A stretch of DNA of 64,000 bases from Marisa cornuarietis (GCA_004794655.1 SMMW01000001.1:9931501-9995500); one strand, 5' to 3'; positions 1 through 11,568 are shown, counted from the first letter of the stretch. Notes: generated from the sequence alone by a model not told the origin. Program-made: numbers and translations.

Positions 1-540
1 AAAAGACAGGAAGCATGAGCTAAAGGTATGGAAAAATAACAAAACTATTGAAAAAAATGTAAAAAGAGCCAAAATAGAGGAATGGCAGACATTTATGGAC
101 TCAGTTCATTCAAGCCTAAATGATACCTGGAAAAAAATTAAAAGACAACCAGTGCCCCAGGTCCACAAAGCCATCCTTGCTAAAAGATGGTCTAAATATG
201 AGAAAAACCTAGAAAAAGCAAGCCTCCTAACTAAACATTCAAAAACTAGCTCAGACTCTAACCTTGACTTTAAAATACACAGAGAACAAGAAACTTTTGA
301 TCAAGTAGATCCATTTAAGTTAACAAATAGAATATGTATGGAAAAGCTTGAGCAGGCCCTAACAGCTAAAAAGCCCTAGGCCCAAATCTCATAACTTACC
401 AAATGCTTTAGAAATGCCATGCTATAACCAAACATCTATTCCAGAGCTTTATGATGAAATCCTTGATAGCTGTTCCTATTATAGCACTTACCATACTACA
501 TGTGAAGATTTTGCTATGTAAACTGCCTTTACTTTCTTGA
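1..540 (+). mobile_element. Non-LTR retrotransposon fragment: linker and start of RT
   Basis: A basic, lysine-rich frame (open from 95 to 379 and continuing to the left edge) resembles the endonuclease-RT linker of CR1/jockey-type LINEs, with WKKIKR and AKRWSKYE. Just past the frame end, two reading-frame changes give GPNLITYQML, which matches the usual GPDGIxYEML block at the start of the RT domain. The element is cut by the window edge on the left and decays after about 540. Clade is inferred; frameshifts and stops show it is dead. Confidence 0.55.
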
Positions 541-980
541 TCTGGGTGGGGCTAGGAGGGCGGAATTTAAACAACCCATAAATATCCTCTCCTAGTCTTA
601 GACCAGGACAAATATTCCCCTTCCCTTTTGCTTGAACCAAGAAAAGTTTAGACATTATGGATTCTATAGCTGTAGAATTGACATATATAATTAACTGATA
701 GCAACTTTTAAGTAATATAAATGAAATACACTGGTTTTACTGAAGTTTTTCTAGTTATAGATTGAAATCTATTATTATAAAATGAATTGTATAGCTAGAG
801 AGAGCATGTTTTTGTTACTAAATGAATTAAAAAGGAAGAAACTTTTGATTGTTGTATTTTCCCCTTTTTATGTAAATTGATACATCAAAACACCACTAGA
901 AGAGTCCCACAAATTGGAAGCGTTACTGATGGTCAACTGAATATGGGCTGTGTAGTCTTCGTGAGTGAGGAGACAGGATA
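541..980. other. AT-rich spacer, nothing recognised
   Basis: No gene-like frame, splice-bounded exon or repeat family could be recognised here. Confidence 0.4.
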
Positions 981-984
981 GGTT

Positions 985-1590
985 TTGCTTGGTTTATTGT
1001 TATCAATAGTCACACCTAGAACAGGCTAGAAGATCACAGCTTTGAACTTCTGATACTGGCAGGAATTTTGAAATGGGGTGGTCAGGTTTTGTCTCTTTTG
1101 CCTGATAACCTGTGTTCTGCGGGTTGAGAGCCATATAGTTTAGATTTAGTAAACGAGTGGTGGGGTGTGATGGTGGTGAAACTTCCATTCATGTTCTTTA
1201 TTCTTCACAGCTTCACCAGTCCAGCCGCGGCTGTATGACCCGTGTCCCTTCCCACGTCAATCTTGTTTTCATGTTCTAAGTGGTTCCAATCAACACCACC
1301 TCGATCTGTCGTCCCGTCTGACCTCTGCCTTACACACAGCTCTAACCTGTAACCTAGCGGCCGCCCCTCTACACTGGGAAGCTCATACGCTGATACGCAC
1401 TCTGTTGCAGGAGAGGCGCCAGTGGCTCGGTTTCTTTGTGACATATGTATTGTGTCGTCGGTAAACATTTTGCACTTTGGGAGGTATTAAGAGGAAGATC
1501 ATGACTATCACAGCGGGCGATAACACAGATAAAAAAAAATGAATAGTCCGTCTGCAGATCCAAACTAAGATTACCCATCATTTCAAATGT
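985..1590 (-). mobile_element. Degenerate CR1/jockey-type LINE RT fragment
   Basis: On the minus strand, MFTDDTIHMSQRN near 1425-1468 corresponds to the YADD box of a LINE reverse transcriptase. It is followed by a stretch (1003-1188) that lines up with the better preserved copy at 11785-12240: both contain LNxMxLxPxxTxxxxxxQxKRxx and end at the same block beside the sequence GTTATCAATAGTCACACC. Several frameshifts lie between the pieces. The shared block shows a dispersed family; the clade is an inference. Confidence 0.5.
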
Positions 1591-1703
1591 AGATTAAAGC
1601 AAAAGCAGAACACAAGTAAAAAAAAAAGGAAAAAAATTGCTGTAAAATGACACCAAAAAAACCAGACATGATTTAATGAGCATTCAGCGCCATCTATATC
1701 TAT

Positions 1704-1843
1704 ACTATATAATTTTCTTCTAGTCACTTTTCTAAAGTCCACGTTTGATATTGTAAGCGGAGCGCTTGTTTAAGGCAGCATGTACCGCTGACAGCGCGTT
1801 GTTCCCTTCACCCTGTAACCGTTCCCCTTCCCCCCCCACTCCA
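1704..1843 (+). repeat. 140-bp direct repeat, left copy
   Basis: It starts ACTATATAATTTTCTTC and ends in a poly-C run plus ACTCCA. The same segment recurs at 3155-3296 in direct orientation with only a handful of substitutions. The L1/Tx1-type LINE 3' end lies exactly between the two copies, so they look like an unusually long target-site duplication, or a local tandem duplication exploited by the insertion. Confidence 0.8.
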
Positions 1844-1871
1844 CCCCACTCTAGACTGGAAAGAAGTTTTT

Positions 1872-2370
1872 ATGTTGCCCTATAAAACTACCCTAGACAC
1901 CCAGTTAAGATGGTTCCAAACAAGGTTATTGCACAGGATTCTTCCAACACAGAAATATCTTTCAAGTTGTAAAATAGCTGATTCTCAAAGGTGCCGCCTA
2001 TGTAATGACGAGATAGAGACCATAGAACATCTTTTTTTGGCATTGCCAGATCACCCAGAGATTCTGGAAAGAACTTATAGACCTTTTACACCATACGTCC
2101 ACACACACAAAGACAGTTACATTAACTGAAGAACTCATTCTCTTTGGTATGGCTCCAAAAATACTAACAGATAAAGTACTGGATATTATTGTACTTTCAG
2201 CCAAGTACTTTATCTATAAGAGCACTCTCCAGAATCTAATCCATGTAGCCCAGAACTTTAAATACCACCTAAAGCACAGATTTTTGACAGAAAAAGCTGC
2301 TTTTCATAAGCTAAACAGACAAAAGGAATTTAATCAACAGTGGCTTTTGTATCAAAACCTTGTAACATGA
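1872..2370 (+). pseudogene. LINE ORF2 C-terminal remnant (zf-RVT)
   Basis: Frame 1 (1872-2129) carries the C-x2-C...H zinc-binding pattern of the RT C terminus. Frame 2 (open 2149-2370) carries the terminal LLYQNLVT tail. The two parts overlap by reading frame around 2105-2150, and one indel explains the break. There is no RT palm domain, so no activity is possible. Confidence 0.75.
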
Positions 2371-2997
2371 TCTTAGATACTTTTAAATGAAAGGCAATCT
2401 GACAACTGACTGCTTCTTAAACTTATTGTTTTAAAGAACTTTACAAGTGATAACTGAATTTGGTTTCAAAGCGCTCAGACTAAAACAGCACATGGGGTAA
2501 ATTTTGGTCTCCTGAATGCTATACATGCCTCTTTTAAAGGCAGTCATTTTTTTTTCTTCTGAGCAATCCAAGGGTCAATTGTGCAACAAAGTTGATTTCA
2601 GTTGGTCAAATACACTGTTAATCTCTACAAGAATGTTGCTGCTCTCGTTGGGTTAATAATCTCTATGTAAATGCTTTTTTCCCCTTATATAGGGTCATAG
2701 CAGCTTGTTTGTATTATTATTGATGAAACTGTTAGATTTATTATGAAGTATTTAGAACATTAACTTATAAAGTGTATAATGATAAAGATTAATCCAAAAG
2801 ATTAAATAGAATGGGGTAGGTTTAAAGATATGGACCTTACTGCTTTGGACTTAATGTGAATTTGTATAAGAACCTGTTTATAGAAGAGTGATGGCGACAG
2901 TTTGCTTCATGTAATGTAATTTTATATGTGCATTGTATGCAAGCAAAGGTAGAATAAATGAGGGAAGATGATGCAAAAGGATGCTACATCAAGGTGC

Positions 2998-3019
2998 ATG
3001 TGTGTGTGTGTGTGTGTGT
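2998..3019 (+). repeat. (TG)n microsatellite
   Basis: A run of about eleven TG dinucleotides in the 3' UTR of the L1/Tx1-type element. Confidence 0.9.
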
Positions 3020-3154
3020 CTGCTTTGTTTCTTTTTTGTTGTCTATGTGATTTTTTTTTTTTTTTGCTTTTTCTGTTTATTATCTATGTGAGAGCGTTGT
3101 TAGTGCTATTGTATTGCTGTAATATACTGTGATATGAAATAAAACTTTAAAAAA

Positions 3155-3296
3155 ACTATATCATTTTCTTCTAGTCACTTTTCTAAAGTCCACGTTTGAT
3201 ATTGTAAGCGGAGTGATTGTTTAAGGCAGCATGTACCGCTGACAGTGCCTTGTTCCCTTCACCCTGTAACCGTTCCCCTACCCCCCCCCCACTCCA
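3155..3296 (+). repeat. 140-bp direct repeat, right copy
   Basis: Second copy of the segment at 1704-1843, beginning directly after the A-rich tail of the LINE and ending ACTCCA. Differences from the left copy are a few substitutions and a longer poly-C run. Confidence 0.8.
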
Positions 3297-3339
3297 ATAA
3301 ATGGTCGCGCGAGTGGCGCATCGCGAGACGACAACAAAG

Positions 3340-3420
3340 CGGGTGACGTAGTGCCCAAACTTCCAGTATAAATAGCAGGCAGTATCACCTAGGAGTGCAC
3401 GGTATATAGCATTCATTTGT
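3340..3420 (+). promoter_or_regulatory. Possible TATA-type core promoter
   Basis: TATAAATA at 3367-3374 is preceded by a CRE-like TGACGTA at about 3343 in a CpG-rich stretch, and followed at a suitable spacing by TCATTTG near 3412 as a possible initiator. No convincing coding exon follows at once, so the transcript could be non-coding, from a remnant retroelement, or absent. Evidence is motif only. Confidence 0.25.
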
Positions 3421-3731
3421 CACCAGTCCAGTGAGAAACTCAGGGTTCAGATCTCGTCTCGGGACACTATGTACAATGTATGTGACATTTGTCCGCAGGG
3501 CTGGGCGTCGGGGCTTTTCTCCGGGTACTTCCTCTCCGTTCCTACCTCCCCCCCCCCATAGTGCGAAATCACCTCAAGGTGGAATTAGCACTTTCCTACT
3601 AAATAAACCAACCAACCAATTCTATCACCTTCGAACTTATATTTACCAGTGTGAGCGTATCAGTCCGCACGAATGCTAGCGTGATGTTCGTGTCCTCGTT
3701 ATGTCAATGAGATGAACGTGTACCACTAGTG

Positions 3732-4049
3732 CAGCGGTCACCAAACTTTTTTTTTACAGCGGGCCGGATAACCGAAAAAATGACGAACGCGGGCCGCATA
3801 ATCATTCTATTCAATACTTGCAAGCCAGAACGGAAGCTCTGGGAAAAAAGATGAAGAACTAAGTTTAGCATTCTATGTTTATCATGGGTGGTGCGCGTGC
3901 AATGAACAAAAAACAAAAGCAAGCAACATGTTTATTTACTAAAAAGGAGCAGAACTTGCTTCTGCTGCAATTCAAGTACCGTCGGCGGGCCGGATGAAAC
4001 GACGTCGCGGGCCGAATCCGGCCCGCGGGCCGTAGTTGGGTGACCCCTG
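3732..4049. mobile_element. hAT-type MITE (318 bp)
   Basis: The termini are CAGCGGTCACCAAAC and its inverted partner GTTGGGTGACCCCTG. Subterminal GGGCCGGAT/ATCCGGCCC-like blocks repeat in inverted order, a layout typical of hAT non-autonomous elements. An 8-bp target duplication flanks it: CACTAGTG at 3724-3731 and CACTAGAG at 4050-4057 (7 of 8 identical). It has no transposase and depends on a hAT enzyme from elsewhere. Confidence 0.85.
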
Positions 4050-4146
4050 CACTAGAGCGAAAGAAATTGTGTCGTCCGTAATTGTGACACAGCAGAATAC
4101 ACACGAAAATCCGTGTAGTTGAACAACACACCGGAAAAACACACTT

Positions 4147-4335
4147 TTGTTTGGGAAAAAGCAGGGTCTTTCGTGGATTCCAAGGTCGGCTAAGTGCGGG
4201 TGTGTAGTAGATGGGGAAAAAGAGAACAAAACGCGAGGTATCACATTAGATAACGCACCGGACGAACGAGAGCTAGATCGAATTTTAGCAGAAAATTCTC
4301 CTTGGGAACTTCCGTCCTCTTCCCTAAAACCCTAA
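4147..4335 (+). CDS. Unassigned short open frame, doubtful
   Basis: A 62-codon frame with an acidic C-terminal half (DERELDRILAENSPW). I recognise no family. It begins 100 bp after the hAT MITE and lacks clear splice sites or a strong start context. It could be part of an old exon or chance. Confidence 0.12.
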   Translation: MFGKKQGLSWIPRSAKCGCVVDGEKENKTRGITLDNAPDERELDRILAENSPWELPSSSLKP

Positions 4336-4412
4336 AGAGGAACGGACTGTCGACTTTGCGCTAGGGCCGCAGGGTTCCGAGTGAGGAAGCGGATCGTTTT
4401 CTGGTGTGGATC

Positions 4413-4679
4413 AGGGGCCAGTTGCACAACACGTTTCTAAACTTTAAAACTGTTCTAAAGAAGCAAAATCTCTTCTTAGCCATTTTGATGCATTGCAGAA
4501 AAACATACGAAAAATTAATTGTACTGACTGGACGGAAAGTCAGACTTAAACAACCCTTACTTAAACCAGTTTTAGTTTTAAAAATTCTAAAATTGTGGTG
4601 TGCACTTTAAACTAATTATCTAAAAAGAGTTAAGGCCTAAAAGTGTTTAAAATTAGAAATGTGCTGTGCAACTGGCCCT
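4413..4679 (+). mobile_element. MITE, GGGGCCAGTTGCAC family, copy 1
   Basis: The termini AGGGGCCAGTTGCACAACAC and GTGCTGTGCAACTGGCCCT are inverted repeats of each other. The interior is AT-rich with a short palindromic tendency (TTTAAAAC/GTTTTAAA blocks). Related copies are at 11315-11568 and, in the opposite orientation, at 21069-22861. I could not fix the target duplication, so the superfamily is left open. Confidence 0.75.
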
Positions 4680-5464
4680 AGGCCGGCTACAATATTAAGT
4701 ACTTTTAGCATGGCTTCTAAGATAACATACGGATTGTTCAGAAGCAATATGAAAGAAAAAGGATGGCTACGAATCTATTTTGTAGGATTAGTAATAATCA
4801 CAAATGGTCAGTTATAGATGCCTTTCCACAAATGAAAATAGGCTCAAAGAGCTTTACATTAGTGATCCATGTAGCAGTATTTAATAGAAGGTCCCTTCTA
4901 CAGGCAGAAAGTCTATAAGTAGCCGGGTCTTCTGCAGCGAATTGTGACAGTAAGGGGAGGACAATATTCTGAAGCTAGCGTACTATTTCCTCATATGTTT
5001 CAATACGAGGGAAAGGTATGCAAACTACGATTTCCGTAAATCTCCCTCTCTTTCATGCAGCCTTAAATTCATGATTATTTGTATTTATTTGCAATTTTCA
5101 GCTAATGAATACTCGTTTTTTATGTTGAGTTGTTTGCTTGGTTGGTTTGGCAGTGCTTCCACCCTAGAGGTGTTTTCGGAGGGTAGAGGAAAAGAGGTTT
5201 ATCCAGAGAAAACATCCGACCCTCAGCCTTGCAAACAGGTGTCATTAAGAGACTGTCTCGAGACAACACTTAGGGCCCCTCACTACAGCCGTGACAAGCG
5301 AGCTTTTTTTTCAACCACTACGATACCGGGTTTTATGTATCTAAACCTAAACAGATGACCTAAACAGTAAAATTCGGTTCTCTTTCTCCCAGTGCCTTTA
5401 GGTAGAAATAGTAGTAGTTTGTCTGTCTGAGACTCCATGTGCATAGTATGCATATCTGTACGTG

Positions 5465-5532
<68 letters not shown>

Positions 5533-7510
5533 GGACTCTATTTCTATCGTTAGTTTCTTCACGTCTAAAATCGTTATTAAATTCTGAGATGATTTCCTTG
5601 TACGTGTCTACTAATGGGCGGTAACAGCTTCTGTTCTTAACTTTTGTGGAGAAATAGAGACAACTGGTACAGAAAACAATACACGAAAACCGGATGGGTA
5701 GAGATCACTTCCTAATCTGGTATTTTATTAATTATAAGACGACGTTTGCGATAGTGCGACGAGAATACTAATCAACTTGTCAGGTTCTGAGCAAAGAAGT
5801 GTTCATTCTCAATATAAACAATTTAACATACCATCACATCTGGAAACAGATATTGACGGTCTTAAGAACTGTATACATTAAACCAAATAATAAGGACGCT
5901 CCTTCTTACTGCTTTTCAGAAAGAAAGATGAGAGTGCCGTGCACTAACCTGCATACAAAAACTTTTTCAAGACTAACAAACCAGCATAAAATACGTTAAA
6001 TACCCTGCACTTCTGGCCTCTTTTAGTACCCGAGGGAAAACTTCATGAACATTCCAACTATTTTGAGTCTTCACACCATGTCAGGTAAGCTGAAACTTAA
6101 TTGAGGGCAGGTAAACAAATGAGTGCCGATGCAGTTAGTGACTAACCTGTTTCGTCGGACAGATCGAGGATGAGGTTGGTGTTGCCGAACCCTGTCCTCC
6201 GCTTTATGCTCGTCAGGAGATTGATAACAGCGCAGCTAGGGTTGCATAGTAATGTCTCGTTTTGACCGTACTTAACGATGATGAACATGTTTATTTATTG
6301 TCGACTAACGAAGGTGAAGACCGTCACTGCTTACACGTTATCTTCCGTACCCCTGCGATCACGACGCGACGTACAGGTGCAATATCCAAGACATAGAAGT
6401 ATCTCACTGGCAAAGAGGGAAGGAAAGCGTTGTCCTTGTAGCTGTCTTTCACTCACCAAGCCCTGCCGTTATGCCAGTTGAAATTAAAAAAAAAAGTAGC
6501 TGTGATAAGGACTAGAGGCGAAAAGACGACAGCTTAAATGTTTCACGTTGAAGAAAGCGGTGCGTTGAGTGCTCCGGCGTCACAGGACAAAGCTGACCTT
6601 TCAACAACACCGTTGCCCACACGTTTCTAAGTCAGCCGTGACGTCGGAAGCAATTCCGCAATAGGCTTATGTTGCGTGGCATGTGGCCTGCCAATGTTTC
6701 TGTCACGGCGCCTTTGACTGGCTGGCTACGTTTCCTGAGTTACTTTCAACATTTATAACAGCAGGCTCGATAGGCAAATCCTGTTCTTCACACGATAAAC
6801 TTGTGGTAACAGATTTCGCCTTCAAGGCCCCACTTTCAGTACAAGATCACAACTGCCTCCGTTCCCCACCTCCTCCTCTCTCTCTCCCAATAAATGAAGG
6901 TTGAAGCAGAAAACACTCGTGATTACACAAAAATAGGCAGAATATTCTCCAACGAAGTCGACAGGCACTTAGAAGCAATAATACTGATCACACCTGGACG
7001 TGTAAACACACCTGCGTGCGACCGCAGGCCTGGCTGCTTTGCCGTGATTGGCTTTGCCTTAGCAGCTGGCTCGGCGTACTGCGTCAGCAAGCCTGTATTT
7101 TAGTCTAGACCTGTCATAGCAGTGGCATACACACCTTCAGCACACCGCTTCGTTGCGCTGGCCTGTGTGTGGGGTCTTTGTGCTACACGTACGCGTAGAA
7201 TTAGTTGTCGACATACTACGTTCGTGCATCTAATGGGTAGCGTTTGAGCGTTGAAAGCTTTAGATCCTCGTTGAGCTCAGTGCCATTATTACGTTCTTAA
7301 CATTTATTATTGTCAAAAAAGTGTCACGTGCCGTGAGCAAGATATGTCACAGAGGGGTGACAGGAGACTGAGGAGAGTTAACAGTACAGCGTGGGCGGCC
7401 GAGTCACACTTGGCCTGATTAATGTTTTTTTATATTTAGTTAATGGAAAGAGAAAAGGAGAAGACGATATAATTAACTTCGGCGGCCAGCGCTTCACTTT
7501 CCAAAGAGAC
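4680..7510. other. Unassigned region with a microsatellite
   Basis: About 2.8 kb in which I recognise no gene or repeat family. Open frames (for example 5071-5358, 6278-6481, 6894-7103) lack family motifs, have no matching neighbours and are not bounded by good splice signals. The only clear element is the (TG)n tract. Confidence 0.4.
5469..5529 (+). repeat. (TG)n microsatellite, about 60 bp
   Basis: An uninterrupted run of roughly thirty TG units. Confidence 0.95.
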
Positions 7511-7514
7511 ACGG

Positions 7515-7631
7515 CAAGTGGACGGACACTATATACGGGTAGGGGAGTGGAGCCTGCGTCAGAACCCCTGACATTCTTCGAATAGTTGGTCAGTCGAACG
7601 CACGGTCCTGCATCGTCTGTATCGTGTCCTG
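7515..7631 (+). mobile_element. I-type LINE RT fragment, left part
   Basis: CAGAACCCCTGACATTCTTC and ERTVL near 7590-7631 match the RT C-terminal region seen on the minus strand in the copies at 18500-18700 and 26030-26065 (AERTVLL-LYRALV). The match stops at TCCTG (7631), where the DNA transposon begins, and resumes at 10158. The element is therefore split by that insertion. Confidence 0.7.
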
Positions 7632-10157
7632 CAGTGGCGTAGGAAGATGTTCAGGGTTGGGGGTGGGGGGGCAAAACTCCCTGCAGGACAGTGAACGGCG
7701 TTCACACTCGCACATTTCGTAAAAAAGGATCGGGGGGAGGGTGGTACGTGTACCCACGCACGTACACGGTGGTAGCATCACAACACACATTTGTCTTAAG
7801 GCAAATAGCATTAAACAGGAAAAAAACCAATTGAACCATGACTCCCCCGGCTAACACAAACACAAGAAATGCGATAAACGTTATAATAATAATAATTATT
7901 AAGCAAACTAATCAAGGTTTGCAAGTCAGTGTGCCAAAAACTGCATCTTCTGTGATTTCTATGGCCATCTACCAAAACACAGACACATATATACAGACCA
8001 AACAGTATCACACAGATAACTTGTGTTGAGTATAATACAACAATTACATAATCTTAATAAGGAATACGAATAAGCTGAAACGTAAAATAAAACTGATAGG
8101 AGAGATATTATGCAACACACAAAGAGGGATAGTGTTGTGTGCGAATAATCTGGCCCGGATGGCTACAATAAATTGAGATCTTACTTAACTACATGGCTCC
8201 GCCTTCACATGGAACACTTACAGATGTCTCCAGCTGCTCCCTGAATGGTAGAAGGGGAAGGTGAATTCACAGTAAATCACGGATTACCTCCACAGCGAAT
8301 GTCCCGACTTTATGTGTACAATAAAATTCCCACATATATCCAATATAATGTATGTTACCAGCGACAGTCGTTGATGATAAAAGAGCTCCTTGTGTTGTTT
8401 TACTTATGCACTTCCCACTGAGTCGTAGATAGCAATAATACCAGTCTCTCTCTCTCTAAAGAAAAGTATGACGAGACCCTCTTGAAGATCTTCATTCAGA
8501 TTTGAGTAACTCAAAAATTACCAATGTAGGGACTCTGAGAGTCGCTGCCTTACTTAGGTGTAGTCAAAGCCGCCAATTCGCACTAAACCGTTGGTGTTTA
8601 ATCAGATAGACGGACGTCCTTGTGCTTTGCTAGCTTGTAAGAGTTTCTGTCTGGTTGGCAAGACTGGGGTATTGGTATGCAACTAATTCGTTACTGGATT
8701 CTCTGTTCACGATGGCCAGTGTGACCTCTTTACCTACCAGGTTGTAAGTGATAGCAGATAATTTTAGGGTCTTTGGAAACGTGGCGGCAGCGAGTGGCGG
8801 CGGGGGGGGGGGATGTTTTATGCTGGTCAAACGACGCCGCCAAAGAAAAGGGGTAGCAATGTGGGGGAGGGGGAGGAAGATCACACTCGCGATGTACCGA
8901 TGTACTGTCCGGCTGGTCTTTCTTTGCTCAGGCTACAACAGAGCCTGCAATTAGCATGGCAAACAATACCAAGGGACTGTCCCTGATCTGATGTCAGAGG
9001 TGAACGAGGTGTTAGAGCCTCAACTTACCTCAGGGCCAGCTTTTACGGTCACTGATGCAGAAACAAGTAGCTTGCGCGTCTTTGCGCGACCATTAAGCTA
9101 TCTGCTCCCGGCTTCCCCTTAATACTCAGCACGTATCTTAATGATCTCAAAAGTATATATATAGTAGTATGGGGTATGGCACGCACAGACACAGGTACAC
9201 ACACGCATTGCACACACACACACACACACAGGGATAGAAAGGTAGGTGACATACCTTGTGACCGAAAGAGAGTGGGAGGGGGTTGGGGAAAACCACTGGC
9301 CGAATGGCGACCCGGCCGAAGGAGAGCGGAAGGGGGTCGCCTAGTAACAAGGACAGGGCTTCTAGAAAAAGTCGGGTATGAGGGGGATAAGAGGGTGAGA
9401 GAGGGAGAAGAGAAGACAGTCGAACGGAGAGAAGAGAGGTGGTCGCATCGCCCCACCAAGTTGTTAAGCTTTCGCCTAGTCAGACCTATCCTCTGACACA
9501 ATAGTAAACCGGACTCAACCCACGACGGTGTTGTGTTATCATTGTGGTGAGACTGAGAGAGAGCGAACCTCATCCCACCCTGTTACATATATTGTGCATA
9601 AATGTCTTCTAAATACGTTAATATACTTACAGTAAACTACAATAAACCCTAACCCTTGTCTTTGATGCCTCTGAATAAATATTTAGTTGCCAATTTGTAT
9701 TGTTTTAAAACTCTGTGTGTGGGTGGGGGGAAGGAGGTTGGGATACTGTTTCTTGTGAACTGGTGATGGGAGGAACGTTGATAGCTGAGATGATTAAAGG
9801 GCACCTGTTCCCAGGATGACCAGAACACAGGATCGAGAGGATAGCAAGAAAAGCTGACAGACCGCCGTGATTTATGAGCACCTCCCTGCATGGCAGGTCA
9901 CTCAGCCAAAGCCAGGGAGACATTTACCTGTATGGCAGTATGCTGTAGGTCCCCCATTCCGTATTATCAGCAGCGGCGGTTATGATTCCAGTTATCACCC
10001 TTGACTCTCTCTTCTTTATTATTTTCTTCTTTATTTATTTTGCTCTTTGTGAGGAATTACGTTTCAAATACTGGAGGGGGGGGGCAAACAGATATTCCTG
10101 CTCCCCCCCTGTATTTTCCTTGAGGGGGCGGCTGCCCCCCTGGTTCCTATGCCACTG
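7632..10157. mobile_element. 2.5-kb DNA transposon without transposase
   Basis: The left terminus CAGTGGCGTAGGAA and right terminus TTCCTATGCCACTG are inverted repeats (13 of 14). The 5-bp sequence TCCTG directly flanks both ends (7627-7631 and 10158-10162). The flanks join into one continuous stretch of I-type LINE RT sequence, which gives the empty site. The subterminal regions are rich in G and C runs. No frame inside resembles a transposase, so the element is non-autonomous or carries unrelated filler. The short duplication and CAG terminus are compatible with hAT-like elements, but the superfamily is not settled. Confidence 0.75.
9209..9230 (+). repeat. (CA)n microsatellite
   Basis: A short CA run inside the 2.5-kb transposon. 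It creates an artefactual CV-repeat in antisense translation. Confidence 0.9.
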
Positions 10158-11310
10158 TCCTGGCGTGCTCCAAGTTAGACTATATATGGTTCCATCACCT
10201 ATAGCTCTGCTCGAGAGGCTATCTCAAAATTCTTGATCCTATTCATTATCAAGGGTTCCGCACCTATTTGGCTGCCTTCCGCACCACTCCTGTACAAGGT
10301 TTGTACGCAGAAGCTGGCGAGCCTCCACTTTCTCTCGCCGTCAGAAACCTATGCTGATGTCTGTCGCTTGAAAGCTCACCCTTGAGACCCTGCTTACCGT
10401 GCTGTATTTGGACCTCATTGTTCTACCCTGTACGCCATTTGTATCAAGGAGCAAAAACCATTATCACTCCGTATTACACCTCACTTACACGTCGCCAAAG
10501 TATACATTCAACAGATAGAGCTTTTCTCTCTATTGCCAGCTTCTCCCTTGACTCTTCCTGTTCGGAGATTCACTTTGATCTTACAGCTTAAAAGGGGACA
10601 CCAGTGACCTCATCTTTTTCCACCACTTTCAGGAACTTCTGACTATCCTGGATTCAGTTCTCTTTACAGACAGCTCCAAAATTCCAAACGGTGGTCCTGT
10701 AGCTGTGGCAGTAGTTCCGTCGTGCAAACTGCAACAATCTTCTTTAGCTCGACTTGCAGATGGCTGCTCTATTTTCTTCACGCCATATTACTAATCTTGT
10801 AGCACGTTCACCGCTATTCGGAGAAAAATTTCTTTATCATTTCAGATTCCCTTTCTGCGCCCCAAGCTCTTCTTTCTAGTCGTTTTGACCACTCTCTCGT
10901 GATTCAACAACACAATGCAGCTCTCATTCATCACAAGGCCGGATGCCAGTCAATTGCAATCACTAGTGTAATCTGACTGTAAATCTATCTCACAGCCTAT
11001 GTTCGGCCAGAACAAGCTACACGCCACCCTTCCCTGTCTTTCTGACCGTCTGCTTCCATGCCGTCCTGTGCGGCAGGAGGAGGTAGTTCTCACTAGACTA
11101 CGGTTAGAACACACCTATGCCATGCAGTCGCATCTCTTAGGTGAACCCCCACCATTTTGTCCTTGGTGTCAGGGGATTTTTACTGTTGTACATGTTTTAA
11201 TTACTTGTCCTGGTCTCCAGAGTATTCAACAACAGTTTTTTTTACAGCAGGATATTTGCTTTTCTTGTTTAGGTCAATCCCATCAGCAGCTATTTTTACA
11301 TTTTTAAAGA
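10158..11310 (+). mobile_element. I-type LINE, RT end, RNase H and C terminus (decayed)
   Basis: It continues the LINE interrupted at 7631. SKLD opens the block. ILDPIHYQG and the GLYAEAGEPPLSL region follow, then an RNase H domain starting FTDSSKIPNGGP at about 10665 (the usual FTDGSK), and a C-terminal CPWCQG...VHVLITCPGLQS zinc-binding block at 11155-11225. Many indels and stops interrupt it. The 3' end is lost where a MITE begins at 11315. Confidence 0.8.
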
Positions 11311-11314
11311 GGAT

Positions 11315-11568
11315 TGGGGCTAGTTGCACATGTTTTTTACACCTTAAAACTGTTTTAAAGAAGGAAATCTAGAAACTCTTTAGTCTTCAAAAATCGCTCA
11401 TATGCCATTTAGACGCACTGCACAAAATTGTTTTGACGGAAATGAAAATCTGGTTTAAAAAGCGTTTCTTATTTTTTTAAAAAGTTTTGAAAATGTGTTG
11501 TGCCTTTCTAAAAAGAGTTAAAGCCTAAAAGTGTTTAAAATCAGAAATGTGTCATGCAACTGGCCCCA
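11315..11568 (+). mobile_element. MITE, GGGGCCAGTTGCAC family, copy 2
   Basis: It begins TGGGGCTAGTTGCACATG and ends CATGCAACTGGCCCCA. The internal AAAAGTGTTTAAAATCAGAAATGTG matches copy 1 near its right end. It abuts the truncated I-type LINE. Confidence 0.75.

Larger units (their letters stand above)
1850..3154 (+). mobile_element. L1/Tx1-type LINE, 5'-truncated 3' end
   Basis: Only the last part of ORF2 and a long 3' UTR remain. The coding part (about 1872-2370) has RLLHRILPTQKYL then CRLCNDEIETIEHLF, the zinc-finger-like zf-RVT block at the C terminus of L1/Tx1 elements. After one frameshift near 2110 it continues with ILFGMAP and SAKYFIYKS, the conserved terminal helix of this group. 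A polyadenylation-like AATAAAACTTTAAAAAAAC ends the element at about 3154. The 5' end is truncated, as is usual for target-primed insertions, and the flanks are the 140-bp direct repeats. Confidence 0.8.

Noticed and set aside
7530..7570. TATATACG as a promoter
   Set aside because: The following sequence is I-type LINE RT coding sequence, so the motif is probably incidental.
9049..9573. 174-codon minus-strand open frame
   Set aside because: Its cysteine-valine run comes from the (CA)n tract and the remainder is serine/proline-rich low-complexity translation within the 2.5-kb transposon. No domain motif and no splice context.
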